Assembly (NCBI GenBank): GCA_002404095.1
Contig: DHJA01000099.1
Span: 7,394-15,161, forward strand
Direction of reading: 5' to 3'
Source: Planctomycetaceae bacterium UBA4732
Lineage (GTDB): Bacteria; Planctomycetota; Planctomycetia; Gemmatales; Gemmataceae
DNA: 7,768 bases
Numbering within the stretch: the stretch's first letter is position 1; the number at the start of each line of letters is the position of its first letter. The translations under genes were made by a program, and so were the position numbers. The notes beneath the pieces were generated by a model, which saw only the letters and a program-made list of their open reading frames with translations, was not told where the DNA came from and did not search any database. Below, one piece after another: positions 1 to 5,054 of this stretch.

Positions 1-59
1 GGGGGGAAACCCCCGCCCCTACCGAGGGAAATCGCTGTAGGGGCGGGGTTTCCCCGCCC
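1..59. repeat. Nested GC-rich palindrome downstream of argC
   Basis: Positions 3-22 and 37-55 are inverted copies of one another, differing only by one extra C in the left arm, with a 14-nt loop at 23-36. A competing perfect 8-bp hairpin forms inside the right half: GGGCGGGG (41-48), loop TTT, CCCCGCCC (52-59). The element starts 16 bases past the argC stop codon, so it could end or protect the argC transcript. There is no T-tract on the argC side, so a classical intrinsic terminator is not shown. The GGGG-TTT-CCCCGCC core resembles the hairpin after arfB at 4892-4912, which suggests a dispersed extragenic palindrome family. The left boundary may be cut by the window edge. Confidence 0.7.
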
Positions 60-74
60 TTTGCGGTCGGCCTC

Positions 75-1088
75 TCACAACAAGGCGGTGCGTTCGTCGA
101 AGCCGTACATGAGGTTGAAGTTTTGTACGGCCACGCCGCTGGCGCCGCGAATCAGGTTGTCCAGGCACGCCAGCACGACGATGCGCCCGCGCACCACGCG
201 CACAGTTACGTCAAAGAAGTTGGTCCCCGTGCAATCCTTGGTGGCCGGTAGTCGCTCCACTACGCGCACAAATGGAGCGCGGGCGTAGTAGCCGCGATAC
301 AGATCGAGCAACTCGGCCTCGGACGATTGGCGACGCGGCGTGGCGTAGATAGTGGAGAAGATGCCGCGGTCCATCGGAATGAGATGCGGCGTGAACAGCA
401 CCTCGACCGGCTCGCCGGCCACGTCGGTCAGCACCTGTTCGATCTCCGGCGTGTGGCGGTGTTTGCCGACCATGTAAGCGGCGACGCTTTCATTGCACTC
501 GGGGAAATGGGTAGTCAGCTTGGGCGTACGGCCGGCGCCGGAGACGCCGGTCTTGCTGTCGATAATAACGCCGCGCGGTTCTAGATAGCCGCCGGCGGCC
601 AGCGGGGCCAGGCCGAGAATGCCGTTCTGCGAATGGCAACCGGGGTTGGCAACAAGCTGGGCCGAGACGATTTCCTCGCCGTACACCTCCGGCAAGCCGT
701 AGACCGCTTGGGTGAGATGCGCAAGGTCTTCGTGACTGGCGCCGTACCATTGGGCGTAGACGTTGGGATCGCGGAGGCGGTAGTCGGCGCTGAGGTCGAT
801 GACGCGGAGGCCGTGGCGCAACAGCGACGGCAGGACGCTCATGCTGGCGCCGTGCGGCAGGCAGCTGAAGACGCACTGGACGCCGCGGGCCAGCAGTCGG
901 TCGGCGTGAAACGGCTCGCAGCGGAGGTCGATGCGGTGGGCGAGGCTGGGGTGCAGATCGGCGACGAGCGGGGCGTCGTCCTGGCGCGAGGTGACGGCGG
1001 CGATCTCGACGTGCGGATGGCGCAAGAGGATTTTAATGAGTTCGAGGGCGGTGTAACCGGAGCCGCCGAGGATGGCCGCCTTTATCAT
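75..1088 (-). CDS. argC: N-acetyl-gamma-glutamyl-phosphate reductase
   Basis: ArgC makes N-acetylglutamate semialdehyde by NADPH-dependent reduction of N-acetylglutamyl phosphate, the third step of arginine biosynthesis, in the cytoplasm. The protein (337 residues from the ATG at 1088) opens with a Rossmann loop, AAILGGSGYTALEL (residues 4-17). It has the active-site segment VANPGC with the expected catalytic Cys151, the DSKTGVSGAGRTP block (177-189), the KHRHTPEIEQ block (209-218) with the likely catalytic His212, and FTPHLIPMDRG (232-242). Length fits the family (about 310-350). A TTG ten codons upstream (1118) also keeps the frame open, but MIKAAILGGSG is the usual ArgC beginning; no strong Shine-Dalgarno sequence favours either. 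The residues after the catalytic Cys are HSQNG instead of the usual aromatic-Pro/Ala-Thr pattern. It is divergent from the membrane protein gene at 1198. No other arg gene lies in the window. Confidence 0.95.
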   Translation of the reverse strand: MIKAAILGGSGYTALELIKILLRHPHVEIAAVTSRQDDAPLVADLHPSLAHRIDLRCEPFHADRLLARGVQCVFSCLPHGASMSVLPSLLRHGLRVIDLSADYRLRDPNVYAQWYGASHEDLAHLTQAVYGLPEVYGEEIVSAQLVANPGCHSQNGILGLAPLAAGGYLEPRGVIIDSKTGVSGAGRTPKLTTHFPECNESVAAYMVGKHRHTPEIEQVLTDVAGEPVEVLFTPHLIPMDRGIFSTIYATPRRQSSEAELLDLYRGYYARAPFVRVVERLPATKDCTGTNFFDVTVRVVRGRIVVLACLDNLIRGASGVAVQNFNLMYGFDERTALL

Positions 1089-1140
1089 TCGCGTATGTCC
1101 GTTGTTCAGGGCGAGCAACTATCGCCTGTCTCTGTTTCAT

Positions 1141-1160
1141 GTACTAGAGTTCTAGCGTAC
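1141..1160. promoter_or_regulatory. Imperfect 20-bp dyad between divergent genes
   Basis: In the 109-bp gap between argC and the divergent membrane protein gene lies a dyad: GTAC (1141-1144) ... GTAC (1157-1160) enclosing CTAGA (1144-1148), GT, TCTAG (1151-1155). Its place, 52 bp before the argC start and 37 bp before the other start, would suit an operator controlling one or both genes. No convincing -35/-10 pair was recognised on either strand, and no regulator is known to bind this sequence. The call is positional inference. Confidence 0.3.
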
Positions 1161-1181
1161 CGCGCCGGTTCGCTTGGAGAA

Positions 1182-1188
1182 GAGAGGA
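1182..1188 (+). promoter_or_regulatory. Shine-Dalgarno sequence that fixes the start of the 1198 gene
   Basis: GAGAGGA lies 9 nt before the ATG at 1198. It is too close (3 nt) to the in-frame GTG at 1192 and lies inside the gene if the TTG at 1174 were used. This favours ATG 1198. Confidence 0.6.
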
Positions 1189-1197
1189 TTTGTGGCG

Positions 1198-1641
1198 ATG
1201 CCAATTGCTATGTTTGCGACCACCACGGTTTTTGCCGTGGCGAAGCCTACCGGCCTGTGGGCAATCTTCTTCCTACCCCTGGGCTTGGTGGTCTGGCTGT
1301 TATTGCGCGGACTTTTACGATCCGAAAAAGCCGAAGGATTTGTCCAGCCCGTTCTCTGGTTTTTTGCTGGGACAGGCGTGGTTGGCGTCGTCATAGGAGG
1401 AATCGTTTTAGCGGTAGGCGAGTATTCCAGACACGGCCTGAGAGTCTCGCAGGACGGCCTTGTCTTGCTCGCCCTTTTGGGGATGCTCGCCGTTGCTGGG
1501 GGGCTACTCTGGGTCGCGAGGACGACGGAAGGAAGTCATATCCTCGCTATGGCATGGCTATTCTACAGAGTCGTTCCGGTGGTCCTCATCGTCAGTCTAT
1601 TTGTGGTCTATGTCCTGTTCGGTCCTCCACGACACCGTTAA
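1198..1641 (+). CDS. Small integral membrane protein, function unknown
   Basis: I do not recognise the family. The 147-residue product is very hydrophobic, with about four membrane segments near residues 19-38, 52-74, 87-107 and 122-142. Short charged loops carry RSEKAEG (41-47) and ARTTEGSH (107-114), and the tail is FGPPRHR. The first 15 residues are also apolar and could form a fifth, weaker segment. No enzyme motif or conserved polar residue in a membrane helix stands out. The ATG at 1198 is chosen because a Shine-Dalgarno sequence lies 9 nt upstream. Codons such as TTA, CTA, CGA and ATT are more frequent than in the neighbouring genes, so by eye third-position GC is lower. That could mean weaker selection or recent arrival. 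It ends 24 bp before the convergent antitoxin-like gene. Confidence 0.75.
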   Translation: MPIAMFATTTVFAVAKPTGLWAIFFLPLGLVVWLLLRGLLRSEKAEGFVQPVLWFFAGTGVVGVVIGGIVLAVGEYSRHGLRVSQDGLVLLALLGMLAVAGGLLWVARTTEGSHILAMAWLFYRVVPVVLIVSLFVVYVLFGPPRHR

Positions 1642-1665
1642 GCGCCGCGGGCTACGACCAGGGCG

Positions 1666-1896
1666 TCACAAAGCCTCTCCGTCTTGGGCGGTATAAATGT
1701 CCTCGCCCTCTTCGAGCCAGAAATCGAAAGAGCCGCCCGTATCAGCCAGCCGCATGACATCCAGAGTAGAAACGTCTCCTTCGTCGAGTTCCAGTTCGAC
1801 CGGCTCGCATCGCCGCGCCAACTCTAGTAGGCGCTCCAACTCTTGCCTTGGTACGACCGCTTGATCGCCGATCATATGGGCGTGAATGGTTGTCAT
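1666..1896 (-). CDS. Small acidic antitoxin-like protein (orphan)
   Basis: The 76-residue product begins MTTIHAHMIGDQAVVPRQE, like short AbrB- or Phd-like antitoxins that open with a brief beta-rich segment ending in VVPRxE. An amphipathic stretch follows (LERLLELARR, residues 20-29), then a very acidic C-terminal half with DVMRLADTGGSFDFW (46-60) and EDIYTAQDGEAL (65-76). The GSFDFW...EDIYTxxDGE ending resembles, from memory, small planctomycete and cyanobacterial antitoxins that wrap around RelE- or PIN-type toxins. AAGGAA at 1904-1909 lies 7 nt before the ATG, a good start. No toxin follows: the next gene downstream is convergent and encodes a membrane protein. Thus it is an orphan antitoxin or a conserved small protein of other function. 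The family assignment is an inference from a short sequence. Confidence 0.7.
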   Translation of the reverse strand: MTTIHAHMIGDQAVVPRQELERLLELARRCEPVELELDEGDVSTLDVMRLADTGGSFDFWLEEGEDIYTAQDGEAL

Positions 1897-1903
1897 GCCA
1901 ACA

Positions 1904-1909
1904 TTCCTT
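1904..1909 (-). promoter_or_regulatory. Shine-Dalgarno sequence of the antitoxin-like gene
   Basis: On the minus strand AAGGAA precedes the ATG at 1896 by 7 nt, supporting that this short reading frame is translated. Confidence 0.6.
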
Positions 1910-1960
1910 AACTTTACGAGGGCCAGAAAGTTTGGAGCGGCGTCCAGCTGGCTCGCGCTC

Positions 1961-1966
1961 TATTAT
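1961..1966 (+). promoter_or_regulatory. Possible -10 element ahead of the kinase gene
   Basis: TATTAT differs from the sigma70 consensus TATAAT at one base and lies 34 bp before the kinase start in an otherwise GC-rich gap. No matching -35 is visible at 16-18 bp; TTGGAG (1932-1937) is 23 bp away, too far. A 10-bp perfect palindrome CGCGATCGCG (1975-1984) lies between this element and the ribosome-binding site. Weak call. Confidence 0.25.
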
Positions 1967-2000
1967 ACGGGAAACGCGATCGCGCCTTCCCGAGGGACAC

Positions 2001-3521
2001 ATGGAACTTACCGTACAGAACGTCTACGGCTTATTGTTGCGCAGCAAGCTGTTGTCCGCCGATGAAGCTAGGACAATGTACGCGCGTTGGCAGGCGGAGG
2101 CCAAGGACGGCGCCACGAACCTGGGCCGCTTCGCCGCCTGGCTGGTGTCGCACAAGCTGGTGACGGAATACCAGGCGTCGTTGCTGGTGCGCGGTCACGC
2201 CGACGGCTTTTTCCTCAACGAATACAAGATTCTCGACCGTCTCGGCAAAGGCCGCATGGCCGGCGTCTACAAGGCCCAACATCGCCTTGGCCAGATTTTC
2301 GCCGTCAAGGTGCTGCCGCCGTCGCGAGCCGGCGATCCGAATTTCCTGGGCCGCTTCCAGCGCGAGGCCAAGCTGGCCATGCGCCTTAAGCACCCGAACA
2401 TCGTTCGCACCTTTCAGGTCGGTCAGGCCGGCGACCTTCATTACCTAGTTATGGAGTATTTAGAGGGCGAAACGGTGGAAGACGCGCTGGTCCGGCGAAA
2501 AAAGCTGCCGCCGGCCGAAGCGGTGCGGCTGGTGTTCCAGGCGCTGCAAGGGTTGCAGCACATCCACGAGCAAGGATTGGTTCACCGCGACCTCAAGCCG
2601 GCCAACCTTATGCTCGTGAACGGGGCGGCCGACAGCACCACCCGCGCCACGGTCAAGCTGCTCGACATCGGCTTGGGGCGAGTCTTTTTCGAGGAAGGGG
2701 GCGCCGGGCCGGCGGACGGTGATGGTTTGACGGGCGAAGGCGTTCTACTAGGTACGCCGGATTATATGTCGCCGGAACAGGCGCGCGACCCGCGCACGGC
2801 CGACATCCGCAGCGACGTTTACAGCCTCGGTTGCGTCCTCTATCACGCTCTCGCGGGCCAGCCGCCGTTCCCCGACACGAACATCATCAGCCAGATGATC
2901 CGTCACGCCACGGAGCCGCCCCGGCCGCTCAAGGAGCTTAATCCCGCCGTGCCCGACGGCCTGCAACAGATCTTAAACTGGATGCTGGCCAAAGACCCCG
3001 CCGGCCGCTATCCGACGCCGGAACGCGCCGCCCAGGCGCTCGAAGTGTTTCTGGCCGCGGGCGCCGAGTCGTCGCAAGCACCGGAATCCGATCCGAATAT
3101 GGGGTCGTATCTATCGTGGCTCCAAGAAGAGGGCGATAAGAGACCCTCCCCGGCTTCCGTCCCCACCGAGGCCGCGATCAACCTACCTCCCGTCCAACCA
3201 GCGCGTCCGACGAGCGAGGCCGGCCCACAGCGGCAAGCGGGAGCCAAACCGCGATCTAAGCAGAAACCTCGTTCTCAACTCGCGCCGGCGCCCGTGAGAC
3301 CGCCGTCCGGCGCGGCGATTCCGGTCATCGACGTGGAACTGGCGCCGACGGCGGCGCCTCAACCGTTGTTCGGATTACCGCTGACGCGCCGCGATTTTGT
3401 CGTGTTCGGCATCGGCGCCGGCGCCGGCGCGCTGGCCACGTTCCTCGGCTGCATGGTCGCCCTACTCGGTAGGCGCTCGCCGCCGCCGCCAACGCCGCCG
3501 GAGGATAAGAAGGAGAATTGA
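2001..3521 (+). CDS. Membrane-anchored Ser/Thr protein kinase (Hanks type)
   Basis: This 506-residue protein phosphorylates Ser/Thr residues on unknown partners at the inner membrane. Residues 1-70 form a helical prelude seen before many planctomycete kinases (LVSHKLVTEYQASLLVRG, 48-65). The catalytic domain covers about 74-352. It has a glycine loop LGKGRMAGVY (81-90) with Ala at the third Gly position, AVK with Lys103, Glu122, HRDLKPAN (195-202), DIG in place of DFG (222-224), SPE (257-259), SDVYSLG (271-277) and Arg336. The core catalytic residues are present, so activity is expected. A Pro/Ala-rich linker (355-460) leads to one C-terminal membrane helix (about 465-489) and a short tail, RRSPPPPTPPEDKKEN. 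No sensor domain is present. TRRDFVVFG (462-470) at the helix edge resembles a twin-arginine motif. The ATG at 2001 is chosen because GAGGGA (1992-1997) precedes it and family similarity begins here; an in-frame extension of 51 codons upstream overlaps the antitoxin-like gene and looks non-coding. Confidence 0.95.
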   Translation: MELTVQNVYGLLLRSKLLSADEARTMYARWQAEAKDGATNLGRFAAWLVSHKLVTEYQASLLVRGHADGFFLNEYKILDRLGKGRMAGVYKAQHRLGQIFAVKVLPPSRAGDPNFLGRFQREAKLAMRLKHPNIVRTFQVGQAGDLHYLVMEYLEGETVEDALVRRKKLPPAEAVRLVFQALQGLQHIHEQGLVHRDLKPANLMLVNGAADSTTRATVKLLDIGLGRVFFEEGGAGPADGDGLTGEGVLLGTPDYMSPEQARDPRTADIRSDVYSLGCVLYHALAGQPPFPDTNIISQMIRHATEPPRPLKELNPAVPDGLQQILNWMLAKDPAGRYPTPERAAQALEVFLAAGAESSQAPESDPNMGSYLSWLQEEGDKRPSPASVPTEAAINLPPVQPARPTSEAGPQRQAGAKPRSKQKPRSQLAPAPVRPPSGAAIPVIDVELAPTAAPQPLFGLPLTRRDFVVFGIGAGAGALATFLGCMVALLGRRSPPPPTPPEDKKEN

Positions 3522-3547
3522 AGTTAGGGGTCTGTGTTTGTAGTCAT

Positions 3548-3603
3548 ATAGGACTTATAGGACTTATAGGACCCATTGGTCCTATAAGTCCTATTGGTCC
3601 TAT
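3548..3603. repeat. Six-unit 9-nt repeat folding into a 26-bp hairpin
   Basis: Three tandem units, ATAGGACTT, ATAGGACTT, ATAGGACCC, are followed by their inverted counterparts GGTCCTATA, AGTCCTATT, GGTCCTAT. Arms 3548-3573 and 3578-3603 pair over 26 positions with two mismatches around a 4-nt loop CATT. The hairpin lies in the gap between the convergent kinase gene (ends 3521) and LTxxQ-protein gene (ends 3655), so it could block read-through from both sides. It is AT-richer than its surroundings and differs in sequence from the GC-rich palindromes elsewhere in the window. A small inverted pair, GAGTC (3607-3611) and GACTC (3624-3628), follows it. Confidence 0.85.
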
Positions 3604-3654
3604 GGAGAGTCTCGCTTACGCTCGACTCACTTTCCAACGCTTTCTGGAACAGGT

Positions 3655-4347
3655 TTACTTATCGCTCTTCGGCTTTTCCGGGGCGGCGCCAGGACGAGGA
3701 CCACGCTGCGGCGCGGGGAACTCAAACTTCTCGCCGTTCAGCTCTTTCCATTCCTTCTTCTGGTCGTCGGTCAGGCTGTTGACGGTCTTCTCCATCGCTT
3801 CCTTCTGCATGGCCTGAATCTTCGTGAAGATTTCGCCCATCTTGGTACGATCACCGCCGGCGGCTGTGAACATTTCCTGAGCGTCCTTGGCCATCTCCTC
3901 CGTAGAGTCTTTAATGCTCTTTTTCTGCGCGTCGGTCAGCTTCAGCGAGGTCTGAACGTCTTCTTTGCTCAATGCGCGCAAGCCGCCGGCTTGCACTTCC
4001 AGCTGCTTGAGACGCTTGACCTGATCGGCCTTGAGGACGGTGGGAACGGCCTTTTCGATCTCTTCCGTTTCCGCTTTCCGCAGCTCGGCCCCTTTCTCAC
4101 GGTTCATGTCGGCCCGGGCTTTGGCGATGTCTTCTTTGTACTTGTCGGTGATCTTCGTGATCTGGGCCTTCTGGTCGTCGGTGAGCTTCAACTCTTCCTG
4201 GACCTTCTCCATGCCCAGGAGCTGGGCGGCGCCCGGCGCCGGAAAACCGCCGCCGGGACGGCCGCCCGGTCGCGGCTGGGCGAAAGCAGGGGAAGCCGCC
4301 AACAGGACCAGGCCGACGGTTACAATCTTGGTGCAGACGTTACGCAT
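3655..4347 (-). CDS. Secreted Spy/CpxP-like LTxxQ-repeat protein
   Basis: The 230-residue product has a clear Sec signal peptide: MRNVCTK, a hydrophobic core IVTVGLVLLAAS and a likely cut after AFA (residue 23). A Gly/Pro-rich spacer (25-41) and a charged, almost wholly helical body follow. Three LTxxQ motifs occur, LTDDQ (55-59), LTDAQ (137-141) and LTDDQ (192-196), with a degenerate LKADQ at 105-109. This motif marks the Spy/CpxP group of periplasmic chaperones and stress sensors, so an exported helical chaperone-like role is plausible; the actual partner is unknown. At 230 residues it is longer than E. coli Spy (about 160), consistent with a duplicated body. The tail is Pro/Lys-rich (EFPAPQRGPRPG...). 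AGGAGGAG 7 nt before the ATG at 4347 settles the start; the in-frame extension to 4449 lacks a signal peptide. The gene is divergent from arfB. Confidence 0.85.
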   Translation of the reverse strand: MRNVCTKIVTVGLVLLAASPAFAQPRPGGRPGGGFPAPGAAQLLGMEKVQEELKLTDDQKAQITKITDKYKEDIAKARADMNREKGAELRKAETEEIEKAVPTVLKADQVKRLKQLEVQAGGLRALSKEDVQTSLKLTDAQKKSIKDSTEEMAKDAQEMFTAAGGDRTKMGEIFTKIQAMQKEAMEKTVNSLTDDQKKEWKELNGEKFEFPAPQRGPRPGAAPEKPKSDK

Positions 4348-4354
4348 TGTCAGA

Positions 4355-4362
4355 CTCCTCCT
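4355..4362 (-). promoter_or_regulatory. Strong Shine-Dalgarno sequence that fixes the LTxxQ-protein start
   Basis: On the minus strand AGGAGGAG precedes the ATG at 4347 by 7 nt. It decides the start in favour of the signal-peptide methionine over the frame extension to 4449. Confidence 0.75.
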
Positions 4363-4410
4363 CGTAGGGTACGGGATCAGGGTGCGAGTACGGTAGATAG
4401 AAACCCCGAT

Positions 4411-4418
4411 ATTGTATA
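4411..4418 (-). promoter_or_regulatory. Possible -10 element of the LTxxQ-protein gene
   Basis: On the minus strand the sequence reads TATACAAT, close to TATAAT, about 65 bp before the start codon of the exported protein. It is in the AT-richest part of the divergent gap shared with arfB. No good -35 was found, so this is a weak call. Confidence 0.3.
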
Positions 4419-4451
4419 GAGGACTCGCGCCGCGGCCTGTTTTTTCCAACT

Positions 4452-4457
4452 AAGGAG
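4452..4457 (+). promoter_or_regulatory. Shine-Dalgarno sequence of arfB
   Basis: AAGGAG precedes the ATG at 4465 by 7 nt, an ideal spacing. Confidence 0.7.
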
Positions 4458-4464
4458 ACGGAGC

Positions 4465-4884
4465 ATGGTGCGGATTACGGAGACGTTGTCGATTCCTGAC
4501 GAGGAGTTGTCGTGGAGTTACGCGCGTTCAAGCGGTCCCGGCGGGCAGAACGTCAATAAGGTGTCGTCCAAGGCGGTGCTGCGTTGGGACGTGGGCGCCA
4601 GCCCGAGCGTGGCGGATGACGTGAAGGCCAGGCTGCGGGCGCAACAGCGTCGGCGGATCACGACCGAGGGCGAGTTGGTGTTGTCGTCGCAGCGTTTCCG
4701 CGATCAGGAGCGCAATCGCCAGGACTGCCTGGAAAAGCTGTGCGAGATGGTGCGGACGGCGACGTTGGCGCCAAAAGCGCGCAAGAAAAAAAGGCCGACG
4801 CGGGCGTCGAAGGAACGCCGGCTGGCGGAGAAACGGCATCGGTCGGCGGCGAAATCGACGCGGCGGAAGCCGACGGGAGAGTGA
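4465..4884 (+). CDS. arfB: Alternative ribosome-rescue factor ArfB (YaeJ family)
   Basis: ArfB is a codon-independent peptidyl-tRNA hydrolase that frees ribosomes stalled at the end of truncated mRNAs. The 139-residue protein has the RF-1-type signature SSGPGGQNVNKVSSKAVLRW (22-41), with the catalytic GGQ at 26-28. It lacks the codon-recognition domains of RF1/RF2, so it is not a release factor of normal termination. The C-terminal tail (about 103-136) is densely basic (KARKKKRPTRASKERRLAEK), as expected for the tail that enters the empty mRNA channel. Length matches E. coli YaeJ (140). The start at 4465 is supported by AAGGAG. The gene stands alone: divergent from the LTxxQ gene and followed by a pair of hairpins. 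Confidence 0.93.
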   Translation: MVRITETLSIPDEELSWSYARSSGPGGQNVNKVSSKAVLRWDVGASPSVADDVKARLRAQQRRRITTEGELVLSSQRFRDQERNRQDCLEKLCEMVRTATLAPKARKKKRPTRASKERRLAEKRHRSAAKSTRRKPTGE

Positions 4885-4885
4885 C

Positions 4886-4945
4886 GGCGAGCGGCGGGGT
4901 TTATCCCCGCCGTCCGGCCCGCCGGGATGAACCCGGCGGCTCGCC
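4886..4945. repeat. Double GC-rich hairpin downstream of arfB
   Basis: Two perfect 8-bp hairpins follow the arfB stop codon. The first is CGGCGGGG (4892-4899), loop TTTAT, CCCCGCCG (4905-4912). The second is CCGCCGGG (4919-4926), loop ATGAA, CCCGGCGG (4932-4939). The flanks GGCGAGC (4886-4892) and GCTCGCC (4939-4945) are also complementary, so the region can close into a three-way junction. Without a U-tract it is not a textbook terminator, but it may still act as transcript end or 3' protection for arfB. The first hairpin core resembles the palindrome at 1-59. The rest of the gap to the deacetylase (4946-5054) shows no gene and no convincing promoter. Confidence 0.75.
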
Positions 4946-5054
4946 AATCTCAGATCCGGTTGCCCCGACGCGAGTCGTAACCTACCGTGTCAATAGAGGG
5001 TCAGTGCGCCAAACGCGCGCCCCGCAACCGGCCCTCCTACCGACGTGACCCGCC

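Noticed and set aside
633..1757. 374-codon plus-strand frame across argC and the membrane protein gene
   Set aside because: It is antisense to argC and out of frame with the membrane protein; its composition (Ala/Gly/Asp-rich, then Arg-rich) is that of a shadow frame.
1848..2000. 51-codon N-terminal extension of the kinase frame
   Set aside because: It overlaps the antitoxin-like gene on the other strand, is Arg/Ser-rich with no domain character, and a Shine-Dalgarno sequence and family-like sequence begin at ATG 2001.
3518..3817. 99-codon frame with IGLIGLIGPIGPISPIGP collagen-like repeat
   Set aside because: The repeat is a by-product of the 9-nt hairpin units read in frame; the rest is antisense to the LTxxQ gene and the TTG start overlaps the kinase stop.
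4085..4419. Plus-strand frames opposite the LTxxQ gene
   Set aside because: They are antisense shadows of a gene that has a signal peptide, motif repeats and a strong ribosome-binding site.
4960..4988. Promoter-like pair TTGCCC ... TACCGT with 17-bp spacing before the deacetylase
   Set aside because: The -10 box matches the consensus at only three of six positions; too weak in GC-rich DNA.
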